The notes under the pieces were generated by a model, which ran no database searches, had not been told where the DNA came from, and saw only the letters and a list, made by a program, of their open reading frames with translations. Below are positions 8,056 to 15,963 of a stretch of 64,000 nucleotides of DNA, piece by piece. Source of the DNA: Hymenobacter jeollabukensis (GTDB lineage Bacteria > Bacteroidota > Bacteroidia > Cytophagales > Hymenobacteraceae). The stretch lies in the NCBI RefSeq assembly GCF_005771675.1, contig NZ_VAJM01000020.1, positions 1 to 64,000 on the forward strand, read 5' to 3'. Each line of letters starts with the position of its first letter. Positions within the stretch are counted from its first letter, which is position 1. Made by a program: the position numbers and the translations under genes.

Positions 8056-8520
8056 TCAGCGCCCCAGGGCGTTGGTAGCCGTGGTGGGCACCAGCAGGGC
8101 CTGCAGGGCAGGCGAGGCGGCCACGGCTTCGTCGAAGCAGGCAGCCGTGTAGTAGCGGTCGGTCAGCGGGTTCAGCCGCACGAAGAGCGTTTTGCGCGTG
8201 GCGCTGGGCCGGCGGTGCTCGGCGGCCGATTCCTGGTAGATGATTTCCTTGCCGGTCTTGTTGGTAAACACCAGTACGTACAGCCGCTGGGTGCTGAGCT
8301 GGTGCGTCTGCGGGTGGTAGCTCACCAGCACCAGCTCTTCGTTCTGGTGCGCGCGGGCCGCGCTGATGGCGGCGGGCATGTCCTTTTTCAGGTAGGTCAG
8401 CGGCATGTCCAGCGCGCAGCCGGCTAGTTGCTGCTCACCGGGAAACAGCTCGGTTTGGGCGGGTACTGCGGGCGCGCCGCACAGGCGGGCCAACGATGCC
8501 CAGAGTATGAATAGGTGCAT
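8056..8520 (-). CDS. Secreted hypothetical protein, 154 aa
   Basis: A hydrophobic N-terminus (about 1-22, ending AVPAQ) looks like a signal peptide. The rest contains CALDMPLTYLKKDMPAAISA, ENEELVLVSY-like strands (NEELVLVSYHPQT) and RLYVLVFTNKTGKEIIY. Two Cys residues, in GCALD and AACFDE, may form a disulfide in the periplasm. I do not recognise the family. It converges with the DUF389 gene and diverges from the DUF4269 gene. Confidence 0.65.
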   Translation of the reverse strand: MHLFILWASLARLCGAPAVPAQTELFPGEQQLAGCALDMPLTYLKKDMPAAISAARAHQNEELVLVSYHPQTHQLSTQRLYVLVFTNKTGKEIIYQESAAEHRRPSATRKTLFVRLNPLTDRYYTAACFDEAVAASPALQALLVPTTATNALGR

Positions 8521-8678
8521 AACAACAGCCAGCGTGGCGGCTGGCCCGACAGAGTAGGTGGAAAAGCGCGTGGGCCGGCCGCGGCTGAGGCAACTCAGGG
8601 GGTGGGCAACCAGTCCATTGATGCGTACGCCGGGCGCCGTCGTGGGTTGCCGGGCCCGTACCTTGCCGCCGCTTTCTT

Positions 8679-9257
8679 ATGCGCAACTGGCACGACATCG
8701 AGTACCTGCAAGCCGGCACTCCGCGGCAACGCGCGGCCCACGCGGCGCTGCGGCAGCTGGGTATCCTGGCCACGCTGCAGTCCTACGGCCCGGTGCTGGC
8801 CGGCACCATCCCGCTGGCCGTCGATGTGGCCAGCAGCGACCTGGATTTGATCTGCGACGTCAGCGAGGCGCAGCAGCCGGCCTTCGGGCAGCTGCTGCGC
8901 CACCACTACGGCCAGCTGCCCGGCTTCGAGCTGCGCCAGGCCCGGTGGCAGGAGCGGCCCATGGTGGTCAGCCGCTTCCGGGCGGTGGGCTTTGATTGGG
9001 AAATTTTCGCGCAGCCACTGCCCGCGCTGCAGCAGCAGGCCGTGCGGCACCTGCAAGTGGAACACGCGGTACTGCAGGCCGGCGGGGAGAACTGGCGCCG
9101 GGCGGTGCAGGCGCTGAAGGCGCAGGGCCTGAAAACGGAGCCAGCCTTTGCCCAGCTGCTCGGCCTGCCCGGTGACCCGTATGTGGCCCTGCTCGCGCTG
9201 GAAAGCTGGTCGGCGGCTGAGCTGCGGGCCTACGTGGCGGGGTGCACAACTTTCTGA
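8679..9257 (+). CDS. DUF4269 nucleotidyltransferase-like protein
   Basis: A soluble 192-residue protein. The segment VLAGTIPLAVDVASSDLDLI (near residues 39-58) carries the D-x-D/SSDLD pattern typical of DUF4269, a family related to minimal nucleotidyltransferases. The rest (ERPMVVSRFRAVGFDWEIFAQ, then a long helix and FAQLLGLPGDPYVALLALE) matches the family layout and length. The transferred nucleotide and target are unknown. The ATG at 8679 gives the standard family N-terminus (MRNWHDIEYL). Confidence 0.8.
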   Translation: MRNWHDIEYLQAGTPRQRAAHAALRQLGILATLQSYGPVLAGTIPLAVDVASSDLDLICDVSEAQQPAFGQLLRHHYGQLPGFELRQARWQERPMVVSRFRAVGFDWEIFAQPLPALQQQAVRHLQVEHAVLQAGGENWRRAVQALKAQGLKTEPAFAQLLGLPGDPYVALLALESWSAAELRAYVAGCTTF

Positions 9258-9365
9258 GGAGTACCAAGCTCGGTAAAAAATGCAAGGCTGGGCAGGCAAC
9301 GGTGGGATAGAAGTGGTGCCTATACGAATGTTTTCGTTGAAGCCGCTCGCGGCGCGCAACGCGTT

Positions 9366-9382
9366 CAACCCTTTCAACCCTT
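9366..9382 (+). promoter_or_regulatory. Conserved 17-base leader motif before paralog 2
   Basis: CAACCCTTTCAACCCTT lies 16 bases before the ATG at 9399. The same motif with one change occurs at 11487-11503, seven bases before paralog 3. It shows that the duplication included the untranslated leader, or that the leader is functionally kept. Confidence 0.55.
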
Positions 9383-9398
9383 TTACCACCTAACCGCT

Positions 9399-9806
9399 AT
9401 GAAAACCCTCATCCAAACGGCGCCCCGCCTTGCCTTGCTGGCCGCCTGCCTTGGCCTCGGCGTTAGCCAACCGGCCCACGCCCAATCGGCTAGCCGCCCC
9501 CAGCCCGTGTGCATCGACCAGGTCGGGCCGTTCACCTACTTAGTGCGCGTGAGCAACCCCACCCGGCAGCCGGGCGAATTGCAGGTAGTGAACATGAGCA
9601 ACAAAAAGTTGCTCTACCAGCACAACAGCCGCGGTATCGTGTTCGGCAACCTCCTGAACGTAGGGGCGCTGGCCGATGGTCAGTATGCCTTCTTGGTGAA
9701 AGTGGGCAAGCAGACCTACAACTACACGCTGGACATTCATTCCACATACGACCGGGTATCGCGCCTGGGCTCGGTATCGACGACGGCCATGGCCGTGGCC
9801 GATTAG
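9399..9806 (+). CDS. Small secreted protein, paralog 2 of 3
   Basis: A 135-residue secreted protein (signal peptide about 1-28, ending AHAQ). The mature part repeats the family pattern: QPVCIDQVGPFTYLVRVSNP, LQVVNMSNKKLLYQ, FGNLLNVGALADGQYAFLVK and YTLDIHSTYD. It is more basic and longer at the C-terminus than paralog 1. It is not adjacent to the other two copies: DUF389, a secreted protein and DUF4269 lie between it and paralog 1, and a TPM gene between it and paralog 3. Function unknown. Confidence 0.75.
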   Translation: MKTLIQTAPRLALLAACLGLGVSQPAHAQSASRPQPVCIDQVGPFTYLVRVSNPTRQPGELQVVNMSNKKLLYQHNSRGIVFGNLLNVGALADGQYAFLVKVGKQTYNYTLDIHSTYDRVSRLGSVSTTAMAVAD

Positions 9807-9835
9807 GCCCCGCGGCGCTCCTGCCTTTTCCGAAG

Positions 9836-9866
9836 CGCCCTTGCCCTTACCGGCAAGGGCGTTTTT
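9836..9866 (+). terminator. Intrinsic terminator after paralog 2
   Basis: A 10-bp stem (CGCCCTTGCC at 9836-9845 with 9852-9861), a 6-base loop and five T residues form a standard rho-independent terminator. Confidence 0.8.
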
Positions 9867-9973
9867 GTTGACAACTGCTGATTGGTGAAGCCAGCGGGCC
9901 GAGCGACCCCAGCCGCCGCCGCGTGCGGGGCGTACAAGGCAGACCGTCATCCATTCACTCCCCGTTTTCGCCT

Positions 9974-11272
9974 ATGTACCGCTTCTTGCTCTTGCTCCTG
10001 CTGGGCCTGGCAGCCACTTGGGGGCAGCCCGCCGCTGCCGCTGAACTACCCCCGCGCCCGGTCCCGTTCACCTTCGTCACCGATCAGGCCCAACTGCTGC
10101 GTCCGGCCGACGTGCAGAAGCTGGAAAGCGGCCTGCGCCGCTACGCCGACAACACCGGCACCCAAGTGGTAGTGGTGACCGTGCCCTCCCTCGACGGCCG
10201 CGAGGTGGCCGACTACGCCCGGGCCCTGGGCACCGCCTGGGGCGTGGGCCAGCGCGACAAAGACAACGGCGTGGTGGTGCTGCTGGCCGGACAAGAGCAC
10301 AAAGTGTCCATTCAGGCCGGTAGCGGACTGCGCCAGCAGCTGCCGCCGGAGCTGATCAACCGCATCATCAACGAGCAGATGACGCCCGGCTTCAAGCAGG
10401 GCAATTACTTCCTGGGTCTGCGCACCGGCCTGAACACGCTGATGCTGGCCGCCAACCCCGACTCGGACCCGCGCAAAAACCAGCCAGCCGCCACTGCCGC
10501 CGCCGCCGCCGACGCACCAGGGAGCGGGCTGAGCGCCGGAGCGGGTTCCGTCACCGCCGCGTCGTCCGCCCTGGACGAGCCCGCGGCCCCAGCCGAAGCG
10601 CCTTTCTCCCCTTCGGAGCCAACGGCGGCGGCGCCCAGCCCCGGTCCGGGCTTCGGCCTGGGCGCCATGGCCCTGGGGGCACTGGTGCTCGGCGGTGGAG
10701 TATGGCTGCTGCTGCGCCTGTTTCGCCGGCGGGCTGCCGCTAATGCTGCGGGCTACGGTAACAACCCAGCTGCCAGCTACGGTCCGGGCGGTGGCTACGG
10801 CGCCTCGGCGCCCACAAGCCCGGCCGGCGGCTACGGCCGCGGCCCGGCCAACCAGCCGGCGCCCGACTTCTACCCCAACCGCAGCGGCAGCGGCTTCGGG
10901 AGCAACACGGGCAGCGGCCTGGGCGGGGTACTGCTGACAGGTGTCGCCGCTGCCGCCGGCGCCTACATCGGCAACCGCATGGCCACCGGGCACGACGCGG
11001 ACCGCCACGACAGCCTCGGGGCCGAGGGGGCCGCTGCGCCGCCGCTGCCCACCGGCAGCGGGGCTGCCTCCGGGGGCTTCCCGCTGCTCGATAGCACCGG
11101 CAACGACGCCGCCGGTCCCAACGACGCGCCCGACTACTTCGCCGACGACGCGGCCGGCAGCTCGCCCGACTACTTCTCGCCGGGCGACGCGGGCTCTTAC
11201 GACGACCCGTCGTCCGGCGACACCGGCGGCGGCGGCTTCGACGATACCAACGACAACAGCGGTTCGTGGTAA
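9974..11272 (+). CDS. TPM-domain membrane-anchored protein
   Basis: The 432-residue product starts with a signal peptide (about 1-24, ending PAAAA). A TPM domain of about 130 residues follows: FVTDQAQLLRPADVQKLESG, then TQVVVVTVPSLDGREVADYA and DNGVVVLLAGQEHKVSIQAG. A Pro/Ala linker leads to one transmembrane segment near residues 225-245 (LGAMALGALVLGGGVWLLL), then a Gly/Ser/Asp-rich low-complexity tail ending in DDTNDNSGSW. TPM proteins (YgcG-like) take part in envelope quality control or photosystem repair in other phyla. The glycine-rich tail resembles the ending of many such proteins. The ATG at 9974 is chosen for the signal peptide. Confidence 0.8.
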   Translation: MYRFLLLLLLGLAATWGQPAAAAELPPRPVPFTFVTDQAQLLRPADVQKLESGLRRYADNTGTQVVVVTVPSLDGREVADYARALGTAWGVGQRDKDNGVVVLLAGQEHKVSIQAGSGLRQQLPPELINRIINEQMTPGFKQGNYFLGLRTGLNTLMLAANPDSDPRKNQPAATAAAAADAPGSGLSAGAGSVTAASSALDEPAAPAEAPFSPSEPTAAAPSPGPGFGLGAMALGALVLGGGVWLLLRLFRRRAAANAAGYGNNPAASYGPGGGYGASAPTSPAGGYGRGPANQPAPDFYPNRSGSGFGSNTGSGLGGVLLTGVAAAAGAYIGNRMATGHDADRHDSLGAEGAAAPPLPTGSGAASGGFPLLDSTGNDAAGPNDAPDYFADDAAGSSPDYFSPGDAGSYDDPSSGDTGGGGFDDTNDNSGSW

Positions 11273-11419
11273 CTGCCGGGCGAGGCCTCACATCTTTGGG
11301 GGAGGCCGGACCGTGGCCAACCGCGTTTGGGCGTTATGGGATGGGTTAAGGGACAGGTTTCAGGACAGGTAGGGTAATGCGGCCCTGATGATGTGAATGC
11401 GCCAGGCAACGGTAGCCGG

Positions 11420-11427
11420 TAGCTTTG
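11420..11427 (+). promoter_or_regulatory. Promoter -7 box upstream of paralog 3
   Basis: TAGCTTTG matches the Bacteroidota -7 consensus TAnnTTTG exactly. It lies 83 bases before the ATG at 11511. No clear TTG was seen at -33. Confidence 0.5.
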
Positions 11428-11510
11428 CATCTGTCAAGCAGCAACACAGTCGCCTGAGAGTCAGGTAGTGCTGCTGGTGCTCCGTCCAACCCTTCCAACC
11501 CTTGCCCGCT

Positions 11511-11921
11511 ATGAAAACTGCCCTGATCAACACTCGCGTCCTGCTGCTCGCCGCCACCGCCTGCACCCTGGGATTTGCTCAGCCCGCTGCCGCGGCCGAC
11601 AAGAACAACACCAACACCGACGGCCAGCCTGTCTGCGTCGACAAGGTGGCCGACTTCACGTACTTGGTACGCGTGAGCAACCCCGCACAGAAAGCCAGCC
11701 AGCTGTGGCTGGAGCGCGTCGACACCGGCGCCCGCCTCTACAGCAGCAGCGACAAGGCCCCTTCGTTCGGCCGCAAGCTGAACGTGAAAAACCTCGAAGA
11801 CGGGCAATACGCCATCGTGGTGCAGACCGGCAAAAGCACCCGCCGCTACACGCTGGAGCTGGCCACGCAGCGTAAGCAGCGCGTGGCTTCGCTGCACGAA
11901 AACGCCGTGGCCGCCCGATAA
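11511..11921 (+). CDS. Small secreted protein, paralog 3 of 3
   Basis: A 136-residue secreted protein (signal peptide about 1-28, ending PAAAA). The family pattern is clear: QPVCVDKVADFTYLVRVSNP, LWLERVDTGARLYSSSDKAP, FGRKLNVKNLEDGQYAIVVQ and RRYTLELATQ. It is the most lysine/arginine-rich of the three. The upstream leader motif CAACCCTTCCAACCCTT (11487-11503) is shared with paralog 2. The ATG at 11511 is preferred to an ATG at 11502 because it begins the same MKT... signal as paralog 2. Function unknown. Confidence 0.75.
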   Translation: MKTALINTRVLLLAATACTLGFAQPAAAADKNNTNTDGQPVCVDKVADFTYLVRVSNPAQKASQLWLERVDTGARLYSSSDKAPSFGRKLNVKNLEDGQYAIVVQTGKSTRRYTLELATQRKQRVASLHENAVAAR

Positions 11922-12295
11922 CGGTCCTGTTCGTCAGCAAGTTGATTTCGACGCCCCGGTCTGGCTGCTACGCGCAGTCGGGCCGGGGCATCGACGTTGT
12001 ATGGCTGGCTTCACAATTCGGTAACCGGGCTTTTTGCAATCCGGTTAGGCTGAATTTCGTCCTATTCTGGTATCTTGGCCGGTGATATATTGGGAGCCGC
12101 CCGATTACGGTGATTGAACGTCTTTGAGGCCTGTCTCTTAGGCGTCGATATTCACCGCTGTTTAATTAAAAAACCGCACAACAATCCCGTTGCGCCGCTT
12201 CGCCTTGGTTTGCCGTAGTTTATCGGTTGCCCTGCGCACCGGCGTTATTCACCCCCTCACTTTCGCGCGCTGATTTTCCACCCGTCCTTTTTGCT
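11922..12295. other. 374-bp intergenic region before pectinesterase
   Basis: A 7-bp stem with a long loop (GCCCCGG at 11953-11959 with CCGGGGC at 11983-11989) may terminate paralog 3. The stretch 12000-12180 is less GC-rich than its surroundings and probably holds the pectinesterase promoter, but no exact TAnnTTTG box was found. No gene is seen. Confidence 0.4.
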
Positions 12296-13279
12296 ATGAA
12301 AAAAGTACTACTTTTTTGTTTTCTGATCTGCCTGACTGCCAGCATGGCCTGGGCCCAACAGATGGGCCAGCGCGTGGTGGTGGCCCGCGACGGCAGCGGC
12401 AACTACCGCACCGTGCAGGAGGCGCTCAACGCCGTGCCTAAAAACAACACCACGCCCATTACCATCTTCATCAAGAAGGGCGTGTACAAGGAGAAGCTGA
12501 ACCTGGCCAAGAAGCAGGACAACGTGCACTTGGTGGGTGAAGCCGCGGAGGAAACCATTCTGGTGTACGACGACTACAACGGCCGCGTGGTAGAAGGCGC
12601 CGCCGAGCCGCTGGGCACCTCGGAGGCCTCGTCGTTCCGGGTGTTCGGCAACAACTTCTCGGCCGAAAACCTCACCTTCCAGAACACGGCCGCGCATACG
12701 GCCGGCCAGGGCCCGGCCATGTGGGTGTACGGCGACAAGGCGCAGTTCCGCAACTGCCGCTTCCTCGGCAACCGCGACACGCTCTACGTGTACGGCTACG
12801 GCTCGCGCCAGTACTACAAGAACTGCTACATCGAAGGCACCACCGACTTTATCCTGGGCTCGAGCACGGCCTGGTTCGAGGACTGCACGCTCTCGTGCAA
12901 GCCCAGCGGCACCTGCATGCTGGCCGCCTCCACGCCCGATACCGTCACCTTCGGCATGGTGTTTCAGCGCTGCAAAGTGGTGGGCGACGTGCCCGAAGAC
13001 TCGTACTTCCTCGGCCGGCCCTGGAAGCCCTACGGCAAAATCGTGTTCCTGAACTCCGAGCTGGGCGCTATGATCAAGCCCAAGGGCTGGGACCATTGGG
13101 GCAAGGAAACCAACAAGCAGGACGCCTTCTTCGCCGAGTTTAAGTCGAAGGGCCCCGGCGCGGCCAAGGCCAAGAACCGCGCCCTCTGGTCGAAGCAGCT
13201 GAACGCCCAGCAGGCGGCCCTCTACACCCCCGCCGCCGCCATGCACGGCTGGAACCCCACCGCGCAGGTCGTGGAGTAA
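12296..13279 (+). CDS. Pectinesterase (CE8 family)
   Basis: This enzyme removes methyl groups from pectin, giving pectate and methanol, outside the cytoplasm. The 327-residue protein has a signal peptide (about 1-20, ending WAQ). It then follows the CE8 beta-helix order: VVARDGSGNYRTVQEALNAV, TFQNTA, the conserved NRDTLYVYG (catalytic Asp region), EGTTDFILGSSTAWFEDC (second catalytic Asp in DFI) and FLGRPWKPYG (substrate arginine/tryptophan). Length is normal for a single-domain enzyme. It has no T9SS sorting domain, so it is probably periplasmic, unlike the pectate lyase at 36929. It stands alone between terminators. Confidence 0.92.
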   Translation: MKKVLLFCFLICLTASMAWAQQMGQRVVVARDGSGNYRTVQEALNAVPKNNTTPITIFIKKGVYKEKLNLAKKQDNVHLVGEAAEETILVYDDYNGRVVEGAAEPLGTSEASSFRVFGNNFSAENLTFQNTAAHTAGQGPAMWVYGDKAQFRNCRFLGNRDTLYVYGYGSRQYYKNCYIEGTTDFILGSSTAWFEDCTLSCKPSGTCMLAASTPDTVTFGMVFQRCKVVGDVPEDSYFLGRPWKPYGKIVFLNSELGAMIKPKGWDHWGKETNKQDAFFAEFKSKGPGAAKAKNRALWSKQLNAQQAALYTPAAAMHGWNPTAQVVE

Positions 13280-13302
13280 ACAAGCCCTGGATTTGAAACA
13301 CT

Positions 13303-13340
13303 GCGGCCCCGATGCGTTGAGCATCGGGGCCGCTGGTTTT
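13303..13340. terminator. Bidirectional terminator, pectinesterase and aspA
   Basis: A perfect 13-bp stem (13303-13315 with 13321-13333) with a GTTGA loop lies between the converging genes. A T-rich run follows on the plus strand (13337-13341). Confidence 0.8.
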
Positions 13341-13366
13341 TGGGGCCGAAAAGTCGTCCGCGGCGC

Positions 13367-14773
13367 TTACTGAATGAAGTGCGGGCGGATCAGGTTTTCG
13401 AAGGTGAAGATTTCGTCCCACTTCTCCTGGCTCAGCAGCTGCCGCTCGGTCACGGCAATCTGGTACACCGACTTGCCGGTTTTGAGGGCTTCCTTGGCAA
13501 TTTCGGCCGACATTTCGTAGCCCAGCACCGGGTTCAGCTGCGTGACGATACCCACGCTGTTGCGCACCAGCTCCTCGGCGTGCTTGGCGTTGGCGGTGAT
13601 GCCCACCACGCACTTTTCGCGCAGGGTGTGCGCGGCGTTGGTCATGTAGCTGATGCTGGTGAACAGCGCGAAGCTGATAACCGGCTCCATCACGTTCAGC
13701 TGCAGCTGCCCGGCCTCGGCGGCCATGGTCACCGTCAGGTCGGCCCCGATGACGTAGAAAGCCGTCTGGTTCACCACCTCCGGAATCACCGGGTTCACCT
13801 TGCCGGGCATGATGCTGGAGCCGGGCTGCAGCGGCGGCAGGTTGATTTCGTTGATGCCGGTGCGCGGGCCCGAAGAGAGCAGGCGCAGGTCATTGCAGAT
13901 TTTGGAGAGCTTCACGGCGGTGCGCTTCAGCACGCCCGAAAGCTGCACGTAGGCGCCGGTATCGTAGGTAGCCTCGATCAGGTCGCCGGCCAGGATGAGG
14001 TCGAGGCCGGTGATGTCGCGCAGGTGCTGGGTCACCAGCTCGGCGTAGCCCTCGGGGGCATTCACGCGGGTGCCGATGGCGGTGGCGCCCATGTTGATTT
14101 CGCTGATGAGCCGGCGCGAGTCGTCGATGCGCAGCAGCTCCTCGCGCAGGTTGGTGGCGAAGGCCCGGAACTCGTCGCCCATGCTCATGGGCACCGCGTC
14201 CTGCAGCTGGGTGCGGCCCATTTTCAGCACGTTGCGGAATTCCTCGCCCTTGGCCGCGAAGGCGTCGGCCAGCTCGGCCAGGGCGTCGCGGTAGCTCTGC
14301 AGCTTGTTGTTCAGCGCGATGCGGAAGGCCGTGGGGTAGGCGTCGTTGGTGCTCTGCGAGCAGTTGACGTGGTTGTTGGGGTGGCAGTACTGGTACTCGC
14401 CCTTCGGCTTGCCCATCAGCTCCAGGGCCACGTTGGCAATGACCTCGTTGGCGTTCATGTTCACCGAGGTGCCGGCCCCGCCCTGAATCATGTCGGTCAG
14501 AAACTGGTTGTCCAGCTCGCCGGTGGCCACCCGGTCGCAGGCCTGGGCGATGTAGCCGGCCAGGGTGGCGTCGAGCACGCCCAGGTCGCGGTTGGCCAGG
14601 GCGGCGCCTTTTTTCACGTAGGCCAGGGCCTGCACGAACAGCGGCTCGGCCTTGAGCGGAATGCCGGTGATGTTGAAGTTTTCGAGGGCGCGCAGCGTCT
14701 GGATGCCGTAGTAGGCGTCGGCCGGAATGGGCCGTTCGCCCAGAAAATCGTGCTCGATCCGGGAGGCGTTCAT
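13367..14773 (-). CDS. aspA: Aspartate ammonia-lyase
   Basis: Aspartase converts L-aspartate to fumarate and ammonia. The 468-residue product has the superfamily signature [19 protein letters not shown] and the aspartase-type active-site segments TSVNMNANEVIAN and NNHVNCSQSTNDAYPTAFRI. The N-terminus RIEHDFLGERPIPADAYYGI is typical of AspA rather than FumC, and the MPGKVNP segment continues with V-I-P-E as in aspartases, where FumC has T-Q-C-E (compare 41931-43334). Length is standard. It is a single-gene unit between two hairpins. Confidence 0.92.
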   Translation of the reverse strand: MNASRIEHDFLGERPIPADAYYGIQTLRALENFNITGIPLKAEPLFVQALAYVKKGAALANRDLGVLDATLAGYIAQACDRVATGELDNQFLTDMIQGGAGTSVNMNANEVIANVALELMGKPKGEYQYCHPNNHVNCSQSTNDAYPTAFRIALNNKLQSYRDALAELADAFAAKGEEFRNVLKMGRTQLQDAVPMSMGDEFRAFATNLREELLRIDDSRRLISEINMGATAIGTRVNAPEGYAELVTQHLRDITGLDLILAGDLIEATYDTGAYVQLSGVLKRTAVKLSKICNDLRLLSSGPRTGINEINLPPLQPGSSIMPGKVNPVIPEVVNQTAFYVIGADLTVTMAAEAGQLQLNVMEPVISFALFTSISYMTNAAHTLREKCVVGITANAKHAEELVRNSVGIVTQLNPVLGYEMSAEIAKEALKTGKSVYQIAVTERQLLSQEKWDEIFTFENLIRPHFIQ

Positions 14774-14890
14774 GAAGTCGATGGGGTGGGAATGGGGAAA
14801 TGAAAGTGGCGCAATGGCCCGCCGGGCGAACCGTCGGCAAAGGTATACGCGACCCGGCAGTTCGCGGGGCAGCAGCCGGCCAATAACAAA

Positions 14891-14923
14891 CCGCGCCGGC
14901 TACCCCTGGGGCAACCGGCGCGG
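14891..14923 (-). terminator. Terminator for the 14943-15206 gene
   Basis: CCGCGCCGG (14891-14899) pairs with 14915-14923; on the minus strand the stem is followed by TTTGTTATT. Confidence 0.55.
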
Positions 14924-14942
14924 CAGCGCAGCATGGGCGGCG

Positions 14943-15206
14943 CTAGTTGTTGCGTACGGGCGGATCGACGGTGATGACGCCCTTGGGCTTGCGGCGGAAC
15001 AGGCCGCGGTTGGTTTTCTTCTGCTTGCGGGCCTTGCGCTTGGCTTTGCGGGCCTTGGCCTTGTGGCGGTAGTAGCGGTAGCGCGGCCGCGGAATGCCCT
15101 GCGTTTCCAGGGCGGTTTCGGGGGCGGCGGAAGTGCTGGCGGCTACTTCGGCGGGGTCGAGCACGGCCAGGAAAATGCCCAGCCAGAGAACAAAGAGTCT
15201 GTACAT
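14943..15206 (-). CDS. Small basic secreted protein, 87 aa
   Basis: An N-terminal hydrophobic stretch (MYRLFVLWLGIFLAVLDPAE) serves as signal peptide or anchor. The mature part is very basic, with the run YRYYRHKAKARKAKRKARKQ, and ends VITVDPPVRNN. Such sequence could bind polyanions (LPS, teichoic-like polymers or nucleic acid) in the envelope. No family is recognised. The start at 15206 is chosen for the signal segment. Confidence 0.6.
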   Translation of the reverse strand: MYRLFVLWLGIFLAVLDPAEVAASTSAAPETALETQGIPRPRYRYYRHKAKARKAKRKARKQKKTNRGLFRRKPKGVITVDPPVRNN

Positions 15207-15488
15207 ACGAAGCTCAGGGGAGTGGGCCGCCGAAACGGTAAAAGTACCTGCGTGCGGAAATAGTCCTACTGTTGGTCTTTCCCAACATAAAAGTAATGAA
15301 TTCAACTGGGTGAATACTACCTACGGCAAAAACCGCTGCTGGGGTTGCCAAGGCAACCGGGTTAGGGCGTTTTTTATTGTTGAGCCGCTCAAAATGAAGA
15401 TAAATTCAAGGTATGAAGCGGCTTGATTCCCGAATAAGTACCAAAGATCTGCGCGGCTGAAACGCTGATACGCTGGCTTGGCCGCCGA

Positions 15489-15908
15489 TTACAAGGGCTG
15501 CTCCAGCAACCACGCCGCCGCGTCCGCGTCGCGGTCGAAGGAGCGGTAAGTCAGAGGCAGGCCCTGTACGCTGGTGGTAATGTAGGCCGTGGCCAGGCGC
15601 GTGAGCACCTGCGGCGACACCACCACGGCCCCGAAGCGGTAGCCGGCCTGCTGCACGGCCCGGGGCAGCCAATGCCGGGCCACCCACTCCTGCTCCTGGG
15701 TGGTGAACGGCGGCATTTCCACCTGGTTGATCAGGATGCGGCCCCAGCCATGCTCCCGCAGCGCCTGGGCCATGTGCTCGAACAGGGCCTGGGTATCGGC
15801 CAAGCGGCGGGGGCCACGGCTCCAGTGTGCCCGCAGGAAGCCGGCCGGGTCGAGGGACAGGGAGCCGGCGGCGTTGGCAAAGTAGGGGCTGGGAGCAGCA
15901 GGAAGCAT
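15489..15908 (-). CDS. SpoIIAA/STAS-like small protein, family member 1
   Basis: A 139-residue soluble protein with the layout of a SpoIIAA-like fold: an N-terminal strand pair (SLDPAGFLRAHW), a helix (TQALFEHMAQALREHGWGRI), a strand followed by ILINQVEMPPFTTQEQEWV, then a helix WLPRAVQQAGYRF, strand GAVVVSP and a C-terminal SFDRDADAAAWLLEQPL. The end pattern, a disordered loop then F-x-(D/T)-x-x-(D/E)-A-x-x-W(L/I), recurs in the proteins at 23069, 43461 and 60513. Such proteins may be signalling adaptors, but no kinase or phosphatase is adjacent. It lies directly downstream of the MFS exporter. Confidence 0.6.
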   Translation of the reverse strand: MLPAAPSPYFANAAGSLSLDPAGFLRAHWSRGPRRLADTQALFEHMAQALREHGWGRILINQVEMPPFTTQEQEWVARHWLPRAVQQAGYRFGAVVVSPQVLTRLATAYITTSVQGLPLTYRSFDRDADAAAWLLEQPL

Positions 15909-15963
15909 CGGCGCAAAGGTAATGAGCCCGCGGCCGGGGCCGCTACCGGGCGGGCAAACGGGG

